A program made the position numbers and the translations under genes. Positions 43,027-51,772 of a stretch of DNA of 64,000 nt are shown piece after piece. The DNA comes from Candidatus Poribacteria bacterium (GTDB lineage: Bacteria; Poribacteria; WGA-4E; WGA-3G), in the NCBI GenBank assembly GCA_022824265.1, contig JAJEAG010000013.1, positions 1-64,000 on the forward strand. Direction: 5' to 3'. The notes below the pieces were generated by a model that saw only the letters and a list, made by a program, of their open reading frames with translations, did no database searches and was not told the origin of the DNA. Each line of letters begins with the position of its first letter. Within the stretch, counting starts at the first letter, position 1.

Positions 43027-44604
43027 ATGACAAAAACTAATATAAAATTAAATATTCAGCAGGATCAACTAAAGTGGTTTCTTGCTATTTTACTAAATGA
43101 GAGAGAGATTTCCCAACTACTTAAGCAATCAGGTCAGGTCATTGACTTGGACACTTTACAATCATCCTCAAAACAAGAAATATTAAACAGATTCGTAACT
43201 GCATTTGTAAAACAATTCCAAATTGACGATATCGTTGTAGAACATCTGTCGCAGAAAGCAGCAAGTGCAATTTCACGAGTGGGATTTATGGACGTTGATG
43301 AAATATATAATTTCTTTAAAACACCTGAATCACTATTTGAGACAGGTGAGTTTGAGGAAGTAGTCTGGGCACTGTTAATAGACTCTCGAGAAGATGTTAG
43401 TTTACACGGTTATAACTTAATATCACAAGCTTATGAAAATCGCAAATCACCTAATGACGATAGTGTTCAACAGGATACTCCTAATTTACCAAATCAACCA
43501 CAAATCACTACATCTGAAAGCCAAGTAATTCCTACACAAAATACGAGTGAACTTGGTGTTACTCAGAGCGAAGGAGACAATCAACAAAGTGAACTTGAGC
43601 AGCTTGAACAAGCGTTATCAAACCTACGAGAACAGTACTCTACTTTAGGTAAAAAGAATAAGAGATTGGAACTGCACTGTCAATATCTATTAGAAGAAAA
43701 TGAAGTATTAAAAGAAAAAGTTAATACATTTATTGAAAAAGAAAAGGAATTGGTATATCTTCAACAAGAAAACAAAGTTCTTCAGGAAAATTCAGTACTG
43801 CACGCTGAAACCAATGATAAGTTGTTAAACTTAGATGAAGAACATAAACAACTGTTGACAAAGTATGAGGAAATTTCTACACAACTAAATGAACTCGGTC
43901 AAATGAAATCTTCAAAAGCAACTTTCATGGTTGAGCTTAAGTTAGTTGAAGAAGCGGTTTACAAAGAAAAACAAACATTAGAACAACTTAAAACCGATTT
44001 ACAACTTCATTTTGACATGATAGAAAAGTCTCATGACATTTCTCAAAACGCCCTTAATCAAATTCGTCAGACCGTCAATTATATAGATGTGGCGAATGTT
44101 GAAATAATTGAGGATAGTGAGATAGAATCTGCACAACCGCGTGTAGGGGTTTTTGTGGATGTGCAAAATATGTTTTATGCTGCAAAAGATCGGTTTGAAC
44201 GTCGAGTTGATTACATCAAACTGCTTGACTTGATTGTGGGACCCCGTCAATTAATTACGGCTTATGCATACATTGTACAAATACCCGAAATCAAACAAGG
44301 GAATTTTATTTCATTATTAGAACATAATGGATATACTATTCGAAGTAAAGATTTACGCTTACGGGGTGATGGTTCTGCCAAAGGCGATTGGGATGTTGGT
44401 ATCGCTGTAGATGTCGTATCTATGCTTGGAAAGTTGGATGTGGTTATCTTAGCAAGTGGTGATGGTGATTTTTGCCCGCTTGCTGAACTCATCAAACAAC
44501 AGAATAAACGCATAGAAGTGGTCGCATTTGAGCATAATACATCAATGGACTTACAAACGATGGCTGACCAATTCTTTCCAATCGGTGAGGAATTGTTAAT
44601 GTAA
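43027..44604 (+). CDS. Coiled-coil NYN/LabA-type (PIN-like) nuclease
   Basis: A 525-residue cytoplasmic protein. Residues 1-140 form a helical domain of unknown type (LKWFLAILLNEREISQLLKQ), 140-180 a Gln/Ser/Pro-rich linker, about 185-340 a long coiled coil (LEQLEQALSNLREQYSTLGK ...). The C-terminal domain (about 375-520) is an NYN/LabA fold: GVFVDVQNMFYAAKDR with its first Asp, KGDWDVGIAVDVVSMLG, and LASGDGDFCPLAELIKQQNK with further acidic residues. NYN domains are metal-dependent RNases. GGAGGACTCTC precedes the ATG. Nothing in the neighbourhood ties it to a pathway. Confidence 0.85.
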   Translation: MTKTNIKLNIQQDQLKWFLAILLNEREISQLLKQSGQVIDLDTLQSSSKQEILNRFVTAFVKQFQIDDIVVEHLSQKAASAISRVGFMDVDEIYNFFKTPESLFETGEFEEVVWALLIDSREDVSLHGYNLISQAYENRKSPNDDSVQQDTPNLPNQPQITTSESQVIPTQNTSELGVTQSEGDNQQSELEQLEQALSNLREQYSTLGKKNKRLELHCQYLLEENEVLKEKVNTFIEKEKELVYLQQENKVLQENSVLHAETNDKLLNLDEEHKQLLTKYEEISTQLNELGQMKSSKATFMVELKLVEEAVYKEKQTLEQLKTDLQLHFDMIEKSHDISQNALNQIRQTVNYIDVANVEIIEDSEIESAQPRVGVFVDVQNMFYAAKDRFERRVDYIKLLDLIVGPRQLITAYAYIVQIPEIKQGNFISLLEHNGYTIRSKDLRLRGDGSAKGDWDVGIAVDVVSMLGKLDVVILASGDGDFCPLAELIKQQNKRIEVVAFEHNTSMDLQTMADQFFPIGEELLM

Positions 44605-44730
44605 ATAATACTCATTTTCGTATTCACTTCATGTTTTTCATAGCATAATCTCGTCATTTACCATGTCCTTCCTATGCTTTCTAACCTAAAATTATTGATA
44701 CCCGATTAATATACACCTATTTATATTCTG

Positions 44731-46197
44731 ATGAACGTAATTCCGGTTATATCTCAATTAAAATACAGATTCAAGGTTAGTATCACTGAAATTGTGCTGT
44801 CATTTTTTCGGCGAGGTATCCATAGTACCATCCTAATTTATCTCATACTATTACTCATCTGTGGTCAATCCACAACCAATTCCGATTGGGATCCAAAAAA
44901 CAATTTGCCTGTATGTGTAGCAGAAAATGAACAATTTTTTCCAGTGTTGACATTTGATGGAAATAAGGGAGTGATAGTCACATGGCGCGATGGACGAAAT
45001 GGGAATTACGATATCTATGCGCAGAGAATTGACATAGATGGTAATATAGTGTGGACACCTGACGGTATCCCTGTATGCGACCAAGCAGCGTCTCAAAGCG
45101 CACCTACTATTGTAACAGACATGAAAAGTGGTGCTATCATTGTTTGGGGTGATACGAGAAATGGTTCTCAAGATAGTTTTGCTCAGCGCGTGGATGCAAA
45201 CGGCACGAAAATGTGGGAAGCAGATGGTGTTTCTGTATGTATTGAGCCTACTTTACAAGACGATTTCACAGCAATTTCAGATGGTAACGGAGGCGTAATT
45301 GTTGTTTGGGAAGATTGGCGTTCTGGTAATCAAGACATCTACATACAAAAGATTTCATCAGAAGGAAAAGCTATTTGGAAGAATAACGGAATAGCAGTAG
45401 TCCGTAATGAAGGTGACCAATACGACCCAGCGTTGATCAGCGATGGTAAAGGAGGAGCTATCATTGTGTGGTGGGATATCAGCACCCCCGATTGGAATAT
45501 CTATGCCCAACACATAGATAGCGATAGCAACCTGGTGTGGGAATCCCCTAATCCTGTGTGTACAGCAGATGGACATCAAGGTGCTCCATCTATCGTTACT
45601 GATGGCAACGGTGGTGCATTCTGTGTTTGGGCAGACTATAGAAACGATCCAAATTTTTTGACTTCTGCACAACTTTTTGCACAACACATCGCAGCGGATG
45701 GTAAACACCTATGGAAAAAGGATGGTATACAAATATGTGATCTACCTGTTAATCAGCAACAACACCATACTGTGATTGATGAAAAAGGTGGATTCATCGT
45801 TACGTGGTGGGATGATCGGGATGTTTTTGCTGATATCTATGCGCAACGCGTTAATGTTGAAGGTCAGATAATGTGGGATAAAGTAGGTGTACCTGTATGT
45901 ATCGAGGGAGGCGTGCAACAGAACCCAATGCTCATTTCTGATGGTGCAGGTGGTGCTATCATATACTGGCTTGATTATCGTGAAGATTTCGGGAATACGA
46001 CTGAAGATGCAATCTATGCCCAACGGATTGATGAAAACGGAACTGCACTTTGGCAAGAAAACGGTATTCCAGTCTGTAATGCAGAAAAAGAACAGATTTC
46101 GCCAAATGCCATTTCTACAAGCATAGGTAGTGCAATAGTTGTATGGAGTGATGCCCGTGGAAATGATCACGACATTTATATAAACCGTGTCCAGTAG
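44731..46197 (+). CDS. Secreted protein with eight WxDxR...DIYAQR repeats
   Basis: A 488-residue exported protein. A hydrophobic signal segment lies at about 32-46 (TILIYLILLLICG), preceded by an unusually long N-terminus. The rest is eight repeats of about 55 residues, each with the pattern GGAIIVWxDxRNGxxDIYAQRVDxNGxxxWxxxGIPVC. A Trp/Asp-rich repeat of this size suggests a beta-propeller or similar all-beta fold. One Cys recurs near the end of most repeats (IPVC, NPVC, IQIC). It is convergent with the phosphodiesterase gene. I do not know a function. Confidence 0.7.
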   Translation: MNVIPVISQLKYRFKVSITEIVLSFFRRGIHSTILIYLILLLICGQSTTNSDWDPKNNLPVCVAENEQFFPVLTFDGNKGVIVTWRDGRNGNYDIYAQRIDIDGNIVWTPDGIPVCDQAASQSAPTIVTDMKSGAIIVWGDTRNGSQDSFAQRVDANGTKMWEADGVSVCIEPTLQDDFTAISDGNGGVIVVWEDWRSGNQDIYIQKISSEGKAIWKNNGIAVVRNEGDQYDPALISDGKGGAIIVWWDISTPDWNIYAQHIDSDSNLVWESPNPVCTADGHQGAPSIVTDGNGGAFCVWADYRNDPNFLTSAQLFAQHIAADGKHLWKKDGIQICDLPVNQQQHHTVIDEKGGFIVTWWDDRDVFADIYAQRVNVEGQIMWDKVGVPVCIEGGVQQNPMLISDGAGGAIIYWLDYREDFGNTTEDAIYAQRIDENGTALWQENGIPVCNAEKEQISPNAISTSIGSAIVVWSDARGNDHDIYINRVQ

Positions 46198-46224
46198 GCA
46201 TTATATCATGACTAAACTGGTAAA

Positions 46225-48156
46225 TTATTCCAAATCAGCAAGCCGCGTAAGATGCCAATTTGGATCCATTAACGCTTCGTACACTACACCACCTTCAACA
46301 TTGTCAGGCATCGGTAAACCCAACAGATAACAGAGCGTAGGTGCAACATCAACCACGCGTACCTGTCGTTCCAATGCAACACCTTTCCTAACGCCTGCCC
46401 CTGAAAGTATAAAGGTAGAATGTTGCCCACCGATGCCAAAACTGACCGATGGTAACTGCTTCCCATGTGCACCATCAAACTCCGGACGCAATGCATATAC
46501 AACATCACCGACAAGTTCACCGTGCAAATTCAACATCTCTGCATCGGCATTTGTCACTGCTAATGAAAACGGATGCCTTCCTGTTTCCGTATCCTGGTAT
46601 GCATGAAGTGCTGCAATAATCTCTCGTTGAGTTGCTTCGTAATCCTCTGCGGGAACTATACCGTTGGGTTCACGACCTTCCAGATTGATGAATATATGTA
46701 CTAATCCAACATTGAGTGCACGTGTTTTCGTCCAATCTATTTCACCATTCTCCAACCTAACAATAAATCCAGTTTCTTCCAGAACCTTCTCAATATCAAC
46801 AGAACGGAATTGATTCGGTGTGCCGCCGTGGTCAGCACAGATGAGAACTACGGTGTCATCATCTGCCAGTTCAGCGATTCGTCCAATCATATTGTCTACA
46901 GATTCATAAGTACGACGCAAACCCTCCCGACACCTATGAATTGTTTCAGGTGCTGCCCCGCTAATTTCATCTGCTTGGCTAAGAAAGAAATGACTTGCAT
47001 AATCTGGAGCATGTGTCTCTACCATAAGAACATCCCAATCATTTTCGTCTGTAAGATATGTGGCAACATCTGCCAAACGTTGGTGGTGATAATCTAACAA
47101 CTCAAAATAGGTGTCATCGTCCACCTGTCCGAGTGCGTCTCTTGCTGGGTTCTGCAGGAACGAACCCACGTTCTCGTCAATTGCGGTGGCAATTTCCGCA
47201 GGTACAGTATATTCTGATCGGGGCCAAATTTGTGGGACGAAAAGTTCAAACGCATCCGCATTTGGTGTTAACGTGACTAACTTCATGCGAACATAACCTT
47301 CAACGTCACAACTATCTATATTAAATATATCTAACCACCAATCACTCCACTCCCCAACACCAAGATCTGCAACTACCTCATTTGTAGAACGACTGTGACA
47401 TATCATAATTCTATCGTACCCACTATTAGATGTAGCATATATTAGTCCATAAAGTGATTTGGGAATTCCGGTTTTACCACGGTTCATGTCCTCTCTACCA
47501 CGTGCTAAAGGTTGAATAGTGAGTTCTACTTCTTGCAATTGCCGTTTTGAATCGGGCAATGTCCCTTCCCACTGACTTGTATCCACTGGTTTTATATCAA
47601 CCGAATCTATATGTTTTATCTTTTGCAAAGCACTTGGGTCTAACGTTTCCGGATCCCGTTGTCCACCGATAGGACGTGGTGCCCATTTACCAGATACGAA
47701 TAGATGATAACCTGCAATTTGGTGATGATTAGAAACGCCTGGTCCAGTTCCTTCCACCTGAATACCTGTCTTTACGGTAGGGGGCCAAGACATTTCCCAT
47801 TTCACAAGAATTGGTTTACCCCCTGCACGTTCAACAAGATTCCACAGATATTCCGATTGACACAATCCAGTATTAATCCCCCACACTGTTTGATCAAGTT
47901 CTTTACCAACAGCACGTATGTTAAAATCCATAACTTTGTGGTTACCAGGCCAAGAACCGGTTGAGAGTGCTGTCCATCCTGGTGGTGTTAATGTTGGAAA
48001 TACACCCAGCATTGATCGATATACGCCAGCGTTGCGTAGTCTCGCCATATTTGGAGTGTGTCCCCATTCAATCATGTTATTTACAAGTTCCATGCTTGCA
48101 CCATCCATACCGATAATGATAGCGCGTTTAGCAGGGGATAGTTGTGTTCGTTTCAC
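46225..48156 (-). CDS. Type I phosphodiesterase/nucleotide pyrophosphatase-family protein
   Basis: A 643-residue alkaline-phosphatase-superfamily enzyme. IIGMDGASMEL (residues 14-24) has the first metal Asp, FPTLTPPGWTALSTG (53-67) contains the Thr nucleophile, and later ligands are in THAPDYASHF and LICADHGGTPNQ, with GGQHSTFILSG near the end. Family members hydrolyse phosphodiesters, phosphonates or nucleotide pyrophosphates. There is no signal peptide. The next gene's stop (PolX) is 1 bp before its start on the same strand, so the two are probably cotranscribed. Confidence 0.88.
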   Translation of the reverse strand: MKRTQLSPAKRAIIIGMDGASMELVNNMIEWGHTPNMARLRNAGVYRSMLGVFPTLTPPGWTALSTGSWPGNHKVMDFNIRAVGKELDQTVWGINTGLCQSEYLWNLVERAGGKPILVKWEMSWPPTVKTGIQVEGTGPGVSNHHQIAGYHLFVSGKWAPRPIGGQRDPETLDPSALQKIKHIDSVDIKPVDTSQWEGTLPDSKRQLQEVELTIQPLARGREDMNRGKTGIPKSLYGLIYATSNSGYDRIMICHSRSTNEVVADLGVGEWSDWWLDIFNIDSCDVEGYVRMKLVTLTPNADAFELFVPQIWPRSEYTVPAEIATAIDENVGSFLQNPARDALGQVDDDTYFELLDYHHQRLADVATYLTDENDWDVLMVETHAPDYASHFFLSQADEISGAAPETIHRCREGLRRTYESVDNMIGRIAELADDDTVVLICADHGGTPNQFRSVDIEKVLEETGFIVRLENGEIDWTKTRALNVGLVHIFINLEGREPNGIVPAEDYEATQREIIAALHAYQDTETGRHPFSLAVTNADAEMLNLHGELVGDVVYALRPEFDGAHGKQLPSVSFGIGGQHSTFILSGAGVRKGVALERQVRVVDVAPTLCYLLGLPMPDNVEGGVVYEALMDPNWHLTRLADLE

Positions 48157-48157
48157 C

Positions 48158-49918
48158 TTATAACTCCTTCTTCAAAGTCTTACGTAATTTCTCTAATGGG
48201 TATGTATTGATGACATCCTCTTTTGTTAAACCGCTACGACGTGCAACATTTACGCCATACTTATACCTTTCCGCCTCTGGTATTGAGTGGGCATCTGTAT
48301 TTACAGATATTAACACCCCCGCGTCTTTTGCTAAACGGATATATTCTGGTCCTAAATCCAACCGACTGGGAGAACCGTTTATTTCCAAAACAGTATCGTT
48401 TTCTGCAGCTGCAGCGATTATTTCATCAATGTTAATCGGATACATAGGTCGCTTACAAAGTAACCGTCCCGTTGGGTGTCCGATTATCATAACATACGGA
48501 TTTTCAATCGCACGAATCACACGTTTTGTCATCTTAACTTCAGATAACGTGAATTGACTATGTACACTTGCAACAACGATATCAAGTTGTGCCAGAATTT
48601 CATCTGGGAAATCAAGCGTTCCATCTCTTCGAATATCCACTTCAGATCCAGCTAAAATGGTGATACCTTCGGTTGTTGCATCCACCTCACGCACCTGTTT
48701 TATCTGTTCTAACAACCGTTTTTGATCCAATCCATTTGCTACGGTAGAGGAAACAGAATGATCCGTAATAGCGTAATATTCAAGCCCACGTTTTATAGCA
48801 GATTCAACCATTTCACTGAGTGTATGTGTTCCATCACTCCAATCCGTGTGTGTATGTAAATCGCCTCTTATATCACTGTATTCTATAAGTTTAGGCAATC
48901 TACCATCTAATGCTAACCTAACAGTATCAGGAAATTGTCTCAGCTCCGGTTCAATATACGACATTCCAATCTTCTCGTATATTTCTGTCTCAGTTTTATG
49001 CAGTGTTTCTTCCCAATATTCTGTTTTACCATCCTGATTTTCGACATTGATTAGTGTATTCGTTGGGAAAGCACGGAGATGTTCACTTGTCGGAGTTGTT
49101 AAGAACATAACTGCAGCAAACTCAGCAGATGAACTCAGGTAGATAGTCACTGGAAAACCATTGTCAACATTTAGGTGTATTTTTGTCAACGGATGCAACA
49201 ATGGATTAGTGGAATTGTCCTGTGCATCAATAATTTGTGTTGTAAGCGGTTGATTATGTGTTGTTATTATTTCAATAAGAGCATCATAAGTTGTTTTAAT
49301 ATCTTCTGCACATTCCACTACCATTTCAATACTACGACATATCTCCTCCCGTCGTCGAATATCACCTGTAAATTCATGACGTGTTATCGATACACAATGA
49401 CTAACAATATCAGATAGATGGTGACTTAGATCTAAACACCGTGCAAAAATACGTGCCTCACGGTATGTCATTAGGAATTCCAAACTTTTGGCTAAGGATG
49501 AAATAGTCTTTTTTCCAAATCCTTTTATACCCTCAAGTCTACCATTTTCAAGTGCTTCTGAAAATTGTTTTAGATTCTTAATATTGAAATCGTTATACAG
49601 TCGGCTTGCTGTTTTTTCTCCAACCCCACTAAGTTTCAATAGATCAAGGGCTTCAATCCCAATTTCTGCTATAAGTTTTTCATAGGCTTGACAGGTTCCT
49701 GTATCAAGTATTTCTTGAGTCTTTTCCTCAATTGTCTTCCCAATTCCTGCAATATTTTGAAATTTACCTTCATTAATTAACTCACTAACATCAACAGACA
49801 AGTCCTCTATGATGTCTGCGGCTTTGTCATAAGATCTTGTGCGAAAAGGTGAATCTCCTCTGATTTTCATCAGATTTCCTATGTTTCTAAAAATAACGCT
49901 AATTTCTATATTTCTCAT
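48158..49918 (-). CDS. polX: PolX-type DNA polymerase/PHP protein with altered polymerase active site
   Basis: A 586-residue protein with the PolX layout: helix-hairpin-helix domain (about 5-150: IAGIGKTIEEK, LSGVGEKTASRL, IKGFGKKTIS), family X palm (about 160-335) and PHP domain (about 345-580: RGDLHTHTDWSDG, AITDHS, GSEVDI, ASVHSQF, GHPTGR, NTDAHS). The PHP metal ligands are intact, implying 3'-5' exonuclease or AP endonuclease chemistry. In the palm, where PolX has GSxRR...GDID, this protein has GDIRR (185-189) and Ser-Ile-Glu (196-198), so both catalytic aspartates appear replaced. Polymerase activity is therefore doubtful. Confidence 0.88.
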   Translation of the reverse strand: MRNIEISVIFRNIGNLMKIRGDSPFRTRSYDKAADIIEDLSVDVSELINEGKFQNIAGIGKTIEEKTQEILDTGTCQAYEKLIAEIGIEALDLLKLSGVGEKTASRLYNDFNIKNLKQFSEALENGRLEGIKGFGKKTISSLAKSLEFLMTYREARIFARCLDLSHHLSDIVSHCVSITRHEFTGDIRRREEICRSIEMVVECAEDIKTTYDALIEIITTHNQPLTTQIIDAQDNSTNPLLHPLTKIHLNVDNGFPVTIYLSSSAEFAAVMFLTTPTSEHLRAFPTNTLINVENQDGKTEYWEETLHKTETEIYEKIGMSYIEPELRQFPDTVRLALDGRLPKLIEYSDIRGDLHTHTDWSDGTHTLSEMVESAIKRGLEYYAITDHSVSSTVANGLDQKRLLEQIKQVREVDATTEGITILAGSEVDIRRDGTLDFPDEILAQLDIVVASVHSQFTLSEVKMTKRVIRAIENPYVMIIGHPTGRLLCKRPMYPINIDEIIAAAAENDTVLEINGSPSRLDLGPEYIRLAKDAGVLISVNTDAHSIPEAERYKYGVNVARRSGLTKEDVINTYPLEKLRKTLKKEL

Positions 49919-49975
49919 CTGATGTAATGCCTATTAATTAACTTCAAATGTAGTTGAAGCATTGCATATAAAAAA

Positions 49976-50016
49976 TCGGTTATCGTCTGAATAGATTCGT
50001 TCATTTTGATAACCGA
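49976..50016 (-). terminator. Hairpin after ftsX
   Basis: TCGGTTATC (49976-49984) pairs with GATAACCGA (50008-50016) around a 23-nt loop, downstream of the FtsX stop at 50082 on the minus strand. Confidence 0.4.
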
Positions 50017-50081
50017 AATCCCATGTAACATTATTAATAATGTATTGTGTCCACATTTCACATAAATGAAATTAGAACACA

Positions 50082-50957
50082 TTATATTGATACAATTTTT
50101 TTGTGAGTCTTAGCATACTTTTTATATGCTGTTACACCTGCAAACATACCAATAATCATACCTGAAGAAACAACAGCGGTGAGTTGATACAAAGGAAGGA
50201 ACTCAAGAACTCCCAGTTGAAAAGTAAACAGACAGTAGAGTAGATAGAAACAGACAAGTCCCATTGTTGTTCCACAGAACCCGATAAAGATGCCTTGTAT
50301 GAGAAATGGAATTCGGAGATAGCCTCGCGTAGCACCAATATGGTTTAGCAGTTGTATTTCTTTATGTCGGGTCCTACCAGTTTTCAGGACTGATGCACGT
50401 ATAAGTAGTAATGTGATTATTACTGTAATTACAATGGTGGCAATAGTTGTCCGGTATGTCTGATGATATATATCAGTGAGAATCCCATGTCCTGTTAACA
50501 CAACATCATCAATTTTTTCATCGGATTCGATATCATAGGCGATTTCTTCAAGTTTTTTTCTCGATAAATTTGGTGTCTTAAAATATATCTCTAAGGATGC
50601 AGGAAAAGGATTACTACCGGAATATCCGCTCTTTATTAAAGCACCAAGAGAACCAAACTGTTTCTCGGCACGGTTCAGGTTTTCTTCCTTTGAAATGTAT
50701 TCAATGTAAAAGATATTGTTATTCTTCTGGATTTGGTCCGCAAAAATCTGTGCATCTTCTTCAGCAACTGTATCGTTTGCATACGCGATGAGCGGGGCAA
50801 CAGTTTTTCTTAGTGATAGCTCCTTATATAAAGTATTGTGATTAAATAGAAATGCATTCAGGATTAAAATAAAAAAAGCAAGCGCAATGATGCTAAATAA
50901 ATTGTGTAATCCGGTTCGTGCTATATGAACAAAGGCATTTTGTATCTGATATCGCAT
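50082..50957 (-). CDS. ftsX: FtsX-like cell-division permease
   Basis: A 291-residue protein with the FtsX layout: short cytoplasmic N-terminus, helix (about 20-41), periplasmic domain (about 45-165, with VVLTGHGILTDIYHQ at its end), then three helices (about 168-187, 213-240, 250-275) with EIQLLNHIGATRGYLRIPF between the second and third. FtsX couples septal peptidoglycan hydrolases to the ATPase FtsE. The FtsE-like gene lies 78 bp upstream on the same strand. Confidence 0.85.
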   Translation of the reverse strand: MRYQIQNAFVHIARTGLHNLFSIIALAFFILILNAFLFNHNTLYKELSLRKTVAPLIAYANDTVAEEDAQIFADQIQKNNNIFYIEYISKEENLNRAEKQFGSLGALIKSGYSGSNPFPASLEIYFKTPNLSRKKLEEIAYDIESDEKIDDVVLTGHGILTDIYHQTYRTTIATIVITVIITLLLIRASVLKTGRTRHKEIQLLNHIGATRGYLRIPFLIQGIFIGFCGTTMGLVCFYLLYCLFTFQLGVLEFLPLYQLTAVVSSGMIIGMFAGVTAYKKYAKTHKKIVSI

Positions 50958-51035
50958 TGTATTTTTATCTTATTCTATATTATTCACTATCTGATGTAAT
51001 ACCTAATCTAAATCCTAAATTAATATGAAATTCGG

Positions 51036-51707
51036 TTAGGTTGAGATACATCCATCTTTGAGGGTAAAGACACGTTTTGGTGCAGTATTATTTGCACTCA
51101 TAAACCTTTCTGGGAGTTCAGGATCAGATGTGGCAACTAAAACAGTGGTTCCTTGAAAATTGAGCGAATCAAAAAGTGTAAGCATTTCAATTGTAAGTTT
51201 AGGATCCAGAGGCTCTGTGGGTTGGTCCGCTATGATTAGCAGTGGACTATTGATAATTGCCCTTGCAATTGCAAGGCGATGTCGTTCATTGAAGGAAATC
51301 TGACCGGGCTTAGACATTTTATGATGGGATAATCCCATTTGATGTAATAGATTATCTACATTTTCACGTAATATCCTAATTTTTGTGCCGATTAATTTCT
51401 GAGGAAGTGCTAAATTCTGTTCAACAGTTTCGGTATCAACAAGGTTACAGTCTTGAAATACGATACCAATTTTTCGCCTAAAAAATGGTAGTGTTGATGG
51501 AGTAAGATCAGCAAGCGACTGACCGAGAACATTCAAAGACCCAGATGAAGGTATTAATGCACCGTAAATCAGTTTGAGTAACGTTGTTTTGCCAGCACCG
51601 CTTTCACCAACAAGGAATCCGTATTCTCCGCGTTCAAGACGAAAACTCGCTCTTTCCAACACACTTAAGTCATTATAACTGAAACTAACTTCATGCAGTT
51701 GAATCAT
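51036..51707 (-). CDS. ftsE: FtsE-like ABC ATPase with degenerate catalytic motifs
   Basis: A 223-residue ABC ATPase next to ftsX, hence FtsE-like. Walker A is normal (GESGAGKTT, 34-42) and the Q-loop is present (IVFQDCNL). But the signature is ISFNE (137-141) instead of LSGGE, the Walker B catalytic Glu is Gln162 (IIADQPTEPLD), and the switch His is Ser194 (VATSDPE). Three independent catalytic positions have changed, so it may bind ATP without efficient turnover. The LolD-like ATPase at 34.8 kb has canonical residues at all these sites, which makes sequencing error an unlikely reason. Confidence 0.82.
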   Translation of the reverse strand: MIQLHEVSFSYNDLSVLERASFRLERGEYGFLVGESGAGKTTLLKLIYGALIPSSGSLNVLGQSLADLTPSTLPFFRRKIGIVFQDCNLVDTETVEQNLALPQKLIGTKIRILRENVDNLLHQMGLSHHKMSKPGQISFNERHRLAIARAIINSPLLIIADQPTEPLDPKLTIEMLTLFDSLNFQGTTVLVATSDPELPERFMSANNTAPKRVFTLKDGCIST

Positions 51708-51772
51708 AATTCATTACACAAGCATTGATTATATACTCATCACTTTAAACAAAAGTGATGAGTAAATTAGAA

